Origin: an uncultured Clostridia bacterium
Lineage (GTDB): Bacteria; Bacillota; Clostridia; Oscillospirales; Ruminococcaceae
Direction of reading: 5' to 3'
Assembly (NCBI GenBank): GCA_947625125.1
Contig: CANQNF010000029.1
Location: 1-34,614, forward strand
Length of the DNA: 34,614 bases
The translations under genes and the position numbers were made by a program. How positions within the stretch are numbered: position 1 is the stretch's first letter; each line of letters starts with the position of its first letter. A model generated the notes under the pieces. That model saw only the letters and a program-made list of their open reading frames with translations. It searched no databases and was not told the origin of the DNA. Shown here in pieces: positions 14,667 through 21,992 of the stretch.

Positions 14667-15404
14667 ATGATAAACATTGCAATTTGTGATGATGAGCCTA
14701 ATGTGAGAGCCTATCTTTCTTCCCTTGTGAAAAAACAGGATACGGAATGTGAGATTATGGAATATGCGTCTTCGGGGGAGTATCTGTCGGCGGAGCGGAA
14801 CCATGATCTGCTGTTTTTGGATGTGGAGATGCGGGATCATCTGTCCGGTCAGGACGGCGCAGAGAGAAACGGTATGTGGCTGGCAAGAGAAATCAGGCGG
14901 ATGGAGAAAGAGAACCAGCCCATCATTATTTTTGTCACCGGTTACAGGGAATATGTTTTTGATGCGTTTGATGTGGATGCTTTTCAATATCTGCTGAAAC
15001 CAATAGATACGAAAAAGTTTGCGGATGTATTTCAGAGGGCGGTCAGACGGATTCTGGCTGAACAGGAGCAGAAAAAGAAAAAACTGGTCATTCAGTACGG
15101 CAGCGCCAATAAAACGATTCCGGTCAGCCATATTTACTATGTGGAGAGCCAGAACCATAAGGCGGTCATTCATGCGGAAGAAGGAGCTTTTGAATATTAT
15201 GCCAAAATGGAAGAACTGGAAAGAGAGCTGTCAGGAAAGTTTTATCGCATCCATCGGGGATATCTGGTCAATCTGTCTTATGTGGACGGATATAACAAGC
15301 AGGAAGCGGTCATGATGAACGGGGATAAGCTGCTGATCTCAAAATATAAATATGATGGTTTTGTGAGAGCGTACCTGGACTACATAGCGGAGGACAGTCT
15401 ATGA
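14667..15404 (+). CDS. LytTR-family response regulator (AgrA-like)
   Basis: 245 aa. The N-terminal receiver domain has the acidic pair D8-D9, phospho-acceptor Asp52 in LLFLDVEM, and the lysine in LLKPID (about 107). The C-terminal LytTR DNA-binding domain (about 145-240) has ISHIYYVESQNHKAVI-like strands, FYRIHRGYLVNLSYV and the closing ISKYKYDGFVRAYLDYI. It should be phosphorylated by the kinase encoded in overlap downstream and bind paired direct repeats such as those at 14572-14603. The start is set by AGAAAGAGGTGG, 5 nt upstream. No agrB or agrD (peptide processing) gene is found nearby, so the signal is not obvious. Confidence 0.93.
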   Translation: MINIAICDDEPNVRAYLSSLVKKQDTECEIMEYASSGEYLSAERNHDLLFLDVEMRDHLSGQDGAERNGMWLAREIRRMEKENQPIIIFVTGYREYVFDAFDVDAFQYLLKPIDTKKFADVFQRAVRRILAEQEQKKKKLVIQYGSANKTIPVSHIYYVESQNHKAVIHAEEGAFEYYAKMEELERELSGKFYRIHRGYLVNLSYVDGYNKQEAVMMNGDKLLISKYKYDGFVRAYLDYIAEDSL

Positions 15405-16819
15405 GTGAAGCACAATATCAGATATTTCAAAATGTGATCACAGCGGCGGAAATTCTTGTTTATGCAGGCAGCCTGGCATATTTTTTCTATCCCTTTATGA
15501 TGTGTGGGAGAGAACGACAACGAAACATCAGGAAGAAAGTTCTTATGGTTTCTGTGGCATACCTTTTGATCTTTCTTGCCGGTATAATCGTCCCGATAGA
15601 GGGATGGCTCCGCATGGTTTTGCTGGCGGTTATCCTGACAGCATCGTCCAAATATCTGGATATGAATCCGAAACTGTGTTTCCTGCTGCTGATATTTTTT
15701 CTCTGTCTCCAAAATATCAGCCGGCTGATGTCAGAAAGTCTGTACCATGTTTTGATTGAAAGATTTGTATGGAATCAGACGCAGATAACGATTATTTTTC
15801 GTAATGCGGCAGTTGCCTACAGTATCTACATCCTGCTGACTCTGCTGATCTTTGCGGTCATGCTGCGCTTATTGAGGATGAAATTATCGGACTGCACCTT
15901 GGAACCGGATATGAGGGAGTTATGTTATCTGGGGCTGATTCCCGTGGCGGGTCTGTTGTTTGTCAATGTGATTAGCAGATTGTTTGTTGCCGTACAGGGA
16001 AACGAAGTTTTTCAGCTCTATGTGCAGCATCCGGCTTTCCTGTGGATCGTTCCCTTGATCGCCTTCCTGTTCTATGCAGGCATGATCGCTGCCGTGGTAT
16101 CATACTGCCAGATGGCGGCACTCAGGGAGGAAAGGGAAAAGTATTTTGTAAAAGAGCAGCAGCTTCAAGCCCTGCAGGAACGCATGGAGGAAGTGGAGCA
16201 GTTTTATACGGGAATCCGGCGGCTGCGGCATGAAATGAAAGGCCACCTGACGAATATCAGAGGACTGGCGGAAAGCGGGAAATATGCAGAAATGGAGCAA
16301 TATATCACGAAAATGGATGCCGGGATCGATGCCTTTGAATTGACGGTCAAGACGGGAAACGCAGTTACGGATGTCATCGTAAACGATAAGAAAAAGGCGG
16401 CAGAAAAGGCGGGCGTTATGTTCCAAACGGAATTTGCCTATCCGCAGTCGGGAAAATACGATGCCTATGATATTGGGATCATCCTGAATAATCTGCTTGC
16501 CAATGCGCTGGAAGCCTGCGAAAAAATCAGCGGAAAGGAAAGATATATTTTATTATCTGGCAGACAGAAGCGGAAATTTTTTCTGATTGAGGTAAAAAAT
16601 TCTTTTGAGGGAGAAATCGACTTGGACAGGAGAACAAACCTCCCAACTTCTACAAAACAACAGGACATTCCACAGGATCATCGCTCATTACATGGTATTG
16701 GATTGTCAAATGTGAAGCGGGAGGTTGAGAAATATATGGGGGATTTGAAAATCAGCACAAAGAAAAATGAGTTTAGGGTAACGGTAATGTTACAGGAAAG
16801 GAGCGGTCACAATGAATAG
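15401..16819 (+). CDS. GHKL-domain sensor histidine kinase (AgrC-like)
   Basis: 472 aa, start overlapping the regulator stop by 4 nt (ATGA). The N-terminal half has six or seven membrane segments (about 15-32, 42-60, 65-82, 86-104, 138-158, 178-196, 212-235), the layout of peptide-sensing AgrC-type kinases. A coiled-coil linker (QLQALQERMEEVEQFYTGIR) leads to the phospho-acceptor histidine, about residue 277 in RLRHEMKGHLTNI. The ATPase part has the N box IILNNLLANALEACEKI and the G box GIGLSNVKREVEKY. It works with the LytTR regulator. The stop overlaps the start of the next gene (16812), so the kinase is coupled to the unknown proteins. Confidence 0.93.
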   Translation: MSEAQYQIFQNVITAAEILVYAGSLAYFFYPFMMCGRERQRNIRKKVLMVSVAYLLIFLAGIIVPIEGWLRMVLLAVILTASSKYLDMNPKLCFLLLIFFLCLQNISRLMSESLYHVLIERFVWNQTQITIIFRNAAVAYSIYILLTLLIFAVMLRLLRMKLSDCTLEPDMRELCYLGLIPVAGLLFVNVISRLFVAVQGNEVFQLYVQHPAFLWIVPLIAFLFYAGMIAAVVSYCQMAALREEREKYFVKEQQLQALQERMEEVEQFYTGIRRLRHEMKGHLTNIRGLAESGKYAEMEQYITKMDAGIDAFELTVKTGNAVTDVIVNDKKKAAEKAGVMFQTEFAYPQSGKYDAYDIGIILNNLLANALEACEKISGKERYILLSGRQKRKFFLIEVKNSFEGEIDLDRRTNLPTSTKQQDIPQDHRSLHGIGLSNVKREVEKYMGDLKISTKKNEFRVTVMLQERSGHNE

Positions 16820-17480
16820 TATGATCAATCAAAATTACACGACAAAGAGCCATAATGCTTTTGCGGCATATCAGTATGAGGGGAAGACGCAAAGAGTATC
16901 TGCGCAAGAAACCACTTTTGCCGAAAAGGTAAGTGAAACGGAAAAAACGGGCGGTGTGGCAGAACTATCGGAAGCGGACAGACTGGAAGCCTTTAAGAAA
17001 GAAATATGGGATCAAATAAATTCATACCCGTGGAATCCAAGTATAAGCGAAAGCATTCAAATAACTGATGGAGCATTTAAGCGCATGATGGAGGATTCTG
17101 ACTTTAAGGACAGGATGCTTGATGTCCTTTATAGAGATGCTATAGCGGGAAGACCGCCAATATGTGCGGGCATAACATGGATTGATGAAAGTGGTTATAG
17201 AGGGTTTTCCTATAATGATAAGACAGCAGGAGAAATTGCTTTTCAAGCGCATTCCAATCATAAGGACACTTTTTTTGTGCATAAGGCAAAGAACAAAGAC
17301 GATTTGAATGAGATATGGTTGAAACGGCAACAGAAACGGCAGGAACAACGAGAGTTATTAGATGAAGAATATGAAAGGACTCGTTATTTGAATAGCGTGT
17401 ATAAGCATAAAGCGGACATTGCGAAGTTGTATGAGGAAAAAACGGTAGTGAATCCGATTATTGAAGTCATGGAACAATGA
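16812..17480 (+). CDS. DUF3879-like protein A, coupled to the kinase
   Basis: 222 aa, no signal peptide, starting 8 nt inside the kinase gene after AAAGGAG. A low-complexity N-terminus (MINQNYTTKSHNAFAAYQYE) precedes the core: LSEADRLEAFKKEIWDQINS, SIQITDGAFKRMMEDSDFKD, then TWIDESGYRGFSYND. The core matches in order the pattern of a Clostridia family I remember as DUF3879 (FKKEFY, a SIxI-x-AFxxM-x-D-x-Y/F motif, a basic helix). The C-terminus is a long charged coil (RQQKRQEQRELLDEEYERTR). A near-duplicate follows at 17608. Coupling to the sensor suggests a role in the same response; function unknown. Confidence 0.8.
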   Translation: MNSMINQNYTTKSHNAFAAYQYEGKTQRVSAQETTFAEKVSETEKTGGVAELSEADRLEAFKKEIWDQINSYPWNPSISESIQITDGAFKRMMEDSDFKDRMLDVLYRDAIAGRPPICAGITWIDESGYRGFSYNDKTAGEIAFQAHSNHKDTFFVHKAKNKDDLNEIWLKRQQKRQEQRELLDEEYERTRYLNSVYKHKADIAKLYEEKTVVNPIIEVMEQ

Positions 17481-18188
17481 AAAGCTGTTGGCGAGAGCGT
17501 TTAATGCCTATGAAGCAAATGTTCTGACAGAAACAATGACAGACAGCGCTTCTTTGCTTGGCGGACGATAAATGGAATAGAAAAACAGGTAAAACAAGGA
17601 GAACAAAATGGAAATTAGTTCAGTTTTAAGTAGCACTTATGTGAAAAATAGCGGCAAAACTACTTCGCATGTTGAAACAGCAACGGAAGTAACGGAATTG
17701 TCGGATGCGGAAAAGCTGGAAAATTTCAAAAAAGAAATATGGGATCAAATAAATTCATACCCGTGGAATACAAGTATGAACATATCCATTCAAATAACAG
17801 ATGGAGCATTTAAACGTATGATGGAAGATTCTGATTTTAAGGATAGGATGCTTAGTGTTATTCAAAAAGAATCTATTGCAGCAAAGCCGCCGGGGAATGT
17901 GAGTTTAACATGGATTGATGAAAGTGGATATAAAGGTTTTTCTTATATAGATAACAATGCAGGATTTATAGCCTTTAAAGCACATTCCAATCATAAGGAC
18001 ACTTTTTTTGTGCGTAAGGCAAGGAACAAAGACGATTTGAATGAAATATGGTTGGAACGGGAACAGAAACGGCAGGAACAACGAGAGTTATTAGATGAAA
18101 AATATGAAAGGACTCGTTATTTGAATAGCGTGTATAAGCATAAAGCGGACATTGCGAGGTTGTATGAGGAAAAAACGGTAGTGAATCA
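17001..18188 (+). repeat. Tandem duplication, unit 733 bp
   Basis: The segment from about 17001 to 17455 reappears at 17734-18188 with constant offset 733 and no insertion or deletion. Ends are nearly identical (for example the 3' part encoding YERTRYLNSVYKHKADIA), while the centre, encoding residues after the SIQITDG motif, has diverged. It gave rise to the two adjacent DUF3879-like genes. Confidence 0.85.
17479..17571 (+). pseudogene. C-terminal remnant of an unknown protein
   Basis: A 30-codon frame, EKLLARAFNAYEANVLTETM then TDSASLLGGR and stop, lies just behind gene A in another frame. It begins inside the last codons of gene A, has no start of its own and reads like the well-formed end of a larger protein. 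Probably left when the duplication formed. Confidence 0.5.
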
Positions 18189-18195
18189 GATATAA
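17608..18195 (+). CDS. DUF3879-like protein B (tandem paralogue)
   Basis: 195 aa, after ACAAGGAG. It has the same plan as protein A: short Ser/Thr-rich N-terminus, LSDAEKLENFKKEIWDQINS, SIQITDGAFKRMMEDSDFKD, LTWIDESGYKGFSYID, and a charged C-terminal coil ending EEKTVVNQI. It is shorter at the N-terminus (METSSVL-type start here is MEISSVLSSTYVK) and the segment between residues 95 and 125 differs most from A. Neither has a signal peptide or membrane segment. Differing central segments within conserved flanks suggest diversification for partner or target binding, which is speculation. Confidence 0.8.
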   Translation: MEISSVLSSTYVKNSGKTTSHVETATEVTELSDAEKLENFKKEIWDQINSYPWNTSMNISIQITDGAFKRMMEDSDFKDRMLSVIQKESIAAKPPGNVSLTWIDESGYKGFSYIDNNAGFIAFKAHSNHKDTFFVRKARNKDDLNEIWLEREQKRQEQRELLDEKYERTRYLNSVYKHKADIARLYEEKTVVNQI

Positions 18196-18247
18196 TTTAT
18201 TGTTACAAATAAATCATATAAATCTAATCAAGTAGGAGGACAAAACT

Positions 18248-18970
18248 ATGGCAGTAACAGGAATTGGAAACAATTATAACAATGTGTATGAAGGTGCATA
18301 CGCCGCACAGAAAAATGATGCGGTCAGGAAACAGGAAACAAAAGATAATGCGGCGCAGGCAGAGAATACAAAAAACTCTGCCGACAGTAAAACGTCGGAT
18401 TATTATTCGTATTTGCAGAAGAATTATGATTGTATGTCAAAAGGGAATGTAAGCATTTCCAGCCAATACTTAGACAAGTGTGCCGGAAACGCCCAAAAAG
18501 CAAAAGAACTGGAGGACTTTCTGAAACGTATTCCGGAACTGGAAAAGCAGGGATATGAGCAGCTTTCGGCGCAGAACAAGGCATTGGGCGGCACAGTGAC
18601 ATACTATCAGCAGACGTGGATGGTAAATGCGGACGGCAGTATTCAGAGTACGGTATATTCTGTTACTGAAACAGGGATGACAAATGCGGAACGGATGAAG
18701 AAAAATATGGATGAGCGCCTGGAAAAACAGAAAGAGAAAAAAGAGGAAGAAGAAAAGCAGGCGGAAATAAAGGAAGAAAAGCAGGAACAGGAAGAAAAAG
18801 CGTCAGGCGCTGCACAAAAGTTATCATTGCAAAATGAGCTTCCAGAGAATGAAAAGCTTGATATTTCCATTAAATATGTGGAAGCTGAATCAGAAGAAGA
18901 AGCGGAGATCATGATGCAGAATGAGAAAATGAAAGGTGCATATTACCCAAGATTCGCAGCAGAAGTTTGA
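18248..18970 (+). CDS. DUF6033-like protein
   Basis: 240 aa, after AGTAGGAGG. The N-terminus MAVTGIGNNYNNVYEGAYAA and the centre YYSYLQKNYDCMSKGNVSIS, then LDKCAGNAQKAKELEDFLKR, match a Lachnospiraceae family I remember as DUF6033. The second half is a long Glu/Lys coil (about 160-195, EKQKEKKEEEEKQAEIKEEK) and a short C-terminal part. No signal peptide. Members are often encoded next to the DUF3879-like genes, as here. It follows the two paralogues by 52 nt and is probably in the same operon. Confidence 0.8.
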   Translation: MAVTGIGNNYNNVYEGAYAAQKNDAVRKQETKDNAAQAENTKNSADSKTSDYYSYLQKNYDCMSKGNVSISSQYLDKCAGNAQKAKELEDFLKRIPELEKQGYEQLSAQNKALGGTVTYYQQTWMVNADGSIQSTVYSVTETGMTNAERMKKNMDERLEKQKEKKEEEEKQAEIKEEKQEQEEKASGAAQKLSLQNELPENEKLDISIKYVEAESEEEAEIMMQNEKMKGAYYPRFAAEV

Positions 18971-19290
18971 TGTGAAACAGGCGTCACTTGTTAAATGTGC
19001 ATGGGACAGTGAATGTGGGGAGAAAGCTCTCCCCACGGGATTTGCAATACCATTGACGACCTGCTTTCCGACCGCTTCAAAAATTCTTATGGAGTAGAGG
19101 GCATGGGGATAACTGGAAAGACTGATTGGAAACGAATTGTAAATTTGGTATGCGCCCCGATAGGTATGGTTGATTTTTTAATTTTCCGAAAAGGGATGGT
19201 GGAACAAATCTATTGGAAATGTGATATGTAAATGAGCATGATTATAGTATTATGTTAGTGGAACAAATCGAAATATATAGAGAAATCGAA
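18971..19290 (+). other. Gap with a perfect hairpin and short repeats
   Basis: About 320 bp. A perfect 9-bp hairpin lies at 19015-19036 (GTGGGGAGA / TCTCCCCAC, 4-nt loop, no T-run). GTGGAACAAATC is repeated at 19199 and 19258. An open frame of 72 codons from 19013 begins inside the hairpin, lacks a ribosome binding site and resembles nothing I know; I do not call it a gene. Confidence 0.4.
19231..19268 (+). repeat. Dispersed 38-bp repeat, copy 1
   Basis: The segment 19231-19268 (AATGAGCATGATTATAGTAT and on) matches 29948-29984 at about 31 of 38 positions, with a 13-bp identical core GTATTATGTTAGT. Both copies lie just before a small AT-rich gene on the plus strand. Confidence 0.5.
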
Positions 19291-19518
19291 ATGAAGTGTC
19301 CATTTTGTGATATAGAAATGTTACAAGGTTATTTGAATTGTGGGTTAGTCATTTGGAGTACCAGAAAACATAAGTTAAGCCTACTCCCAAACGATAAAGA
19401 AAAATATGCTTTCCGACTTAAACAGCCAATGGTATCTCCACATCATGTGAGTAGTAGTTACTGCCCTAAATGTAAGCGAATGATTGTTGATTGTGCAGAG
19501 TATGAAAGTAACATATAG
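19291..19518 (+). CDS. Small zinc-ribbon protein (DUF6487-like)
   Basis: 75 aa. MKCPFCDIEMLQGYLNCGLV, then a strand-rich middle with IWSTRKHKL, and SSYCPKCKRMIVDCAEYE: two C-x2-C pairs that should hold one zinc ion. This is the plan of a Firmicutes family I remember as DUF6487 (starts MKCPYC, ends YCxxCKxxI). The start at 19291 fits the family better than the in-frame ATG at 19252. It may carry metal in a protein-binding rather than DNA-binding role; unknown. It has lower GC than the neighbouring module genes. Confidence 0.75.
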   Translation: MKCPFCDIEMLQGYLNCGLVIWSTRKHKLSLLPNDKEKYAFRLKQPMVSPHHVSSSYCPKCKRMIVDCAEYESNI

Positions 19519-19627
19519 TAGTAAATTCCAGAATAGATAATAAAACGCTTCGTTTAGATTTTTTAAGGGAGCGATGCGGTTCTGAATGGCAGAGGAACCG
19601 ATCAGAAACAAACGGAGGTTTATAAAA

Positions 19628-20896
19628 ATGGGTATCAATGGAATATCAGCAGGCTATTATCCGACAGGATATGTCGATAAAAAGAAAACAGCGGAAATGC
19701 CAAATGGGGCAGAGAAAACAGCTTATTCAAGAGAGTTATCAGAAGCGGAAGAAATGGCAGTTTTTAAAAAGGAATTTTATGCAGATTTGGAAAAGTTGGG
19801 AGTTGATAGAACGATAGCAAATGTAGCTATAAATATATCAGAGCAAGCGTTTCAGAATATGAAAGACGATCCAGAATATCGAGAAAAAGTATTGTCTGTG
19901 ATTAAGCGTGACCTGAGCGCCTCGGTTGCTCCTGCACCGGATTGTTCTTTGCTGATTACGGTAGGACCTACCCTTAAAGATTATAGGGCGGATGCCTGGT
20001 CTGTCAACAATGATTCAGAATTTTTCGCTCGTTCTCAGGACAGTTTTTATAAAAAAACAAATGGGAGCAAAAAAGAGGAACAAAAAGAACTTTTGGAGGA
20101 ATATTTAGAAAACTGTTCATGGTATGCGGGCGATCTGACAGACGAAGAACGACAGATTGCGTTTAATTATGAAAAACAGATGTTAAACACCGGTTCCATA
20201 AAAGGCGTAAAATATAAAGACTCCCTTTTCAGGGGGATTGAAGTGAACGGCGGCGCAGTTGATGCAGCCAGGACGGTTTTTAACAGACAAATGGTAAACG
20301 CTCAGATTGGAAATATTTTAAAAGACAGCAACATTGAGTGGGAGGGGGACAGCCGATGCACGTTTTCCGTTGATCCGTATTCCTATTACATATCCGTTGA
20401 GGGTGTTGACGGTGATAAAAAACAGAGGATGGAAGCGGCTTTAAATGTCGGGGAGAACGGGAAAAATCTGTATCATCACATTAAAAACTGTGCAACGCAG
20501 GATGGAGCGAACAGCAGCCAGATCACAGAGGATGGGACTTTGAAATATCAGGCGTATCAACAGGTTTATGACTTTACCGGGCTGAAACTGAATGAACTGG
20601 AAGAAAGGGACGGAAGCTATTATACGGAGGACGGACAGGATGTCTGCGATATTGTGGACAGTGCGATTGATAATGCAGAGCGTGTGCCGGACAGCCATAA
20701 ACAGCAGATGAAAGACTGGATCAGGGAAATGGTAAGCAGGCTTTCGTTCAAGGGCTGGAATCATATTGCGGATATGTTTCTTGAGATTGATTATGTGGGT
20801 GGAGGTCTTATAGATAAACATCAGGATATATTATTTTCATTGGATAACATGGAACTCAGAAATTTTCTAAACAGCGAAAAATATATAACCTTGTGA
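19628..20896 (+). CDS. DUF3879-like multidomain protein C
   Basis: 422 aa, after ACGGAGG. N-terminus MGINGISAGYYPTGYVDKK, then the same core as A and B: LSEAEEMAVFKKEFYADLEK, VAINISEQAFQNMKDDPEYR, and DCSLLITVGPTLKDYRADAW (about 110-130). About 290 further residues are unique to it, including VKYKDSLFRGIEVNGGAVDA and a C-terminal acidic helical part. No signal peptide or membrane segment. It is the longest and most typical of the three related proteins. The related N-termini (MGINGIS here, MAVTGIG in the DUF6033-like protein) suggest a shared localisation or export signal, not proven. Confidence 0.8.
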   Translation: MGINGISAGYYPTGYVDKKKTAEMPNGAEKTAYSRELSEAEEMAVFKKEFYADLEKLGVDRTIANVAINISEQAFQNMKDDPEYREKVLSVIKRDLSASVAPAPDCSLLITVGPTLKDYRADAWSVNNDSEFFARSQDSFYKKTNGSKKEEQKELLEEYLENCSWYAGDLTDEERQIAFNYEKQMLNTGSIKGVKYKDSLFRGIEVNGGAVDAARTVFNRQMVNAQIGNILKDSNIEWEGDSRCTFSVDPYSYYISVEGVDGDKKQRMEAALNVGENGKNLYHHIKNCATQDGANSSQITEDGTLKYQAYQQVYDFTGLKLNELEERDGSYYTEDGQDVCDIVDSAIDNAERVPDSHKQQMKDWIREMVSRLSFKGWNHIADMFLEIDYVGGGLIDKHQDILFSLDNMELRNFLNSEKYITL

Positions 20897-20914
20897 AATC
20901 TCGGAACAAGCGGC

Positions 20915-21193
20915 ATGGAGACAGATATTCGCTTGGATTTTTTAGGGAGAGCGTTGCAAAAATGCTCTCCCCCGAACGAAGCCGTAACATTGGTCGGTCA
21001 TGCTGTCGGCGGCTTTTGCCCGTTTGCAGTAAATGAGGGAGTTGCCGTATATCTTGACACATCTCTTAAAAGGTTTGAAATAGTGTTCCCTGCCTGCGGG
21101 AGCAGTAACAGCGCAATCGAACTGACAATAGATGAGTTTGAAAAGTATTCTGGATTTACCTCATGGATTGATGTTTGCAAAGAGTGGGATTAG
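20915..21193 (+). pseudogene. Truncated YbaK/ProX-type aminoacyl-tRNA deacylase
   Basis: From about 20960 the frame encodes the C-terminal half of a YbaK-family editing enzyme: VTLVGHAVGGFCPFAVNEGV, then VYLDTSLKRFEIVFPACGSS and IELTIDEFEKYSG. These are the typical GHxVGGVCPFG, YLDxSLKRF and ACGSSNSAIEL motifs. The N-terminal half, including the usual K-SL/V-F segment, is missing. The 15 codons before (METDIRLDFLGRALQKC) are unrelated and run through a GC hairpin (20945-20971). A complete protein is about 155 aa; this one is 92. Likely an insertion remnant of a host gene. Confidence 0.85.
20945..20971. other. GC hairpin at the deacylase truncation point
   Basis: GGGAGAGC (20945-20952) and GCTCTCCC (20964-20971) form an 8-bp stem over an 11-nt loop, exactly where deacylase homology begins. 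No T-run follows. Confidence 0.5.
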
Positions 21194-21214
21194 ATTTTGA
21201 GATCGGAGAGATTT

Positions 21215-21865
21215 ATGAAGAAAGCAGAGAATATCACGATCATTGGCCATGCTGACGGTCCGACTTCTATTTTTTTAGCGGGGAAAGTGCATGGCGGTAA
21301 AAGAAACCTCAAACAGAAATGGCAAAAATATATCTATGACAGGAAAAAGAAAAGGGTAGAGCGGAAGATCAGGGCAGGCGGACACAGTATGGAGGAAGTG
21401 GCGGAGTATCTTAAAGATGTTGTAGGCTGCAAAGAACTGGATCAAACGACAGAAGCGTATCAGGAAGAATACAGGGAAATGAGAGCGTCCTATATCATGC
21501 AATATGCGCCGGAGCTATTGGGCGAATATGCAAAATATCCCCAACTGGAAAACCAGGATGCGGAAGGATTCCAAAAATTTCAGGAAGCGGTAGAAATCAG
21601 GAGGCAGGAGGCGGAAAAGGTTCCTAAAGAAGTGTTTGACATTGATCTTCGCATTTTAGAAAGGGAAGAAGCTGACCTGACAGTGCGGGTGAGTTTGGAG
21701 AGCAGGTATTCATATATCGGAAGGTCCGCCAGCGGCTCGAAAAAGAAAATGAAGAAATTCAAAAAATGGGAAAAGGCTCTTTGGCGGTATTATGGAGTAA
21801 TGCAGGAGGATATAGACCATAAGACAACAAGATATAATGAGGTCGTTCGGGAACTGGCAAGATAA
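21215..21865 (+). CDS. Hypothetical protein with OadB-like ADGPTS leader
   Basis: 216 aa, after CGGAGAG. Residues about 6-20 (ITIIGHADGPTSIFLAGK) closely resemble the ADGPT loop of sodium-pumping decarboxylase beta subunits, but nothing else does: there is no membrane segment. The rest is highly charged and helical (RKKKRVERKIRAGG, YLKDVVGCKELDQTTEAYQE, KKKMKKFKKWEKALWRYYGV). The same leader precedes many unrelated small Lachnospiraceae proteins, as I remember it. It follows the truncated deacylase by 21 nt and closes the cargo island before the VanR-like operon. Function unknown. Confidence 0.8.
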   Translation: MKKAENITIIGHADGPTSIFLAGKVHGGKRNLKQKWQKYIYDRKKKRVERKIRAGGHSMEEVAEYLKDVVGCKELDQTTEAYQEEYREMRASYIMQYAPELLGEYAKYPQLENQDAEGFQKFQEAVEIRRQEAEKVPKEVFDIDLRILEREEADLTVRVSLESRYSYIGRSASGSKKKMKKFKKWEKALWRYYGVMQEDIDHKTTRYNEVVRELAR

Positions 21866-21893
21866 AAAAGATATTAATGAGATTAAAAAGAAA

Positions 21894-21959
21894 CTTAGGA
21901 AAATCTTAATATTATCTCATGCAAATCGTTGAGAACTTGGACATTATATTTGCTATACT
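21894..21959 (+). promoter_or_regulatory. VanR-type promoter of the regulator operon
   Basis: Direct repeats CTTAGGAAAAT (21894-21904) and CTTAATATTAT (21905-21915), 11 bp apart, then TTGAGA (21929-21934), 19 bp, TATACT (21954-21959). All four elements have exactly the same spacing as in the ABC transporter promoter at 24309-24374. Box similarity to the VanR consensus is consistent with binding by the OmpR-type regulator encoded here. Confidence 0.7.
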
Positions 21960-21992
21960 TTATTAAATATGGGCTTGAAAGGGGATTAAAAT

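Noticed and set aside
14667-16819. Complete agr quorum-sensing locus
   Set aside because: AgrA- and AgrC-like genes are present but no AgrB-type protease or AgrD-type peptide gene was found on either side.
19013-19231. 72-codon frame MWGESSPHG
   Set aside because: Starts inside a perfect hairpin, no ribosome binding site, no recognisable pattern. Kept only as part of the gap description.
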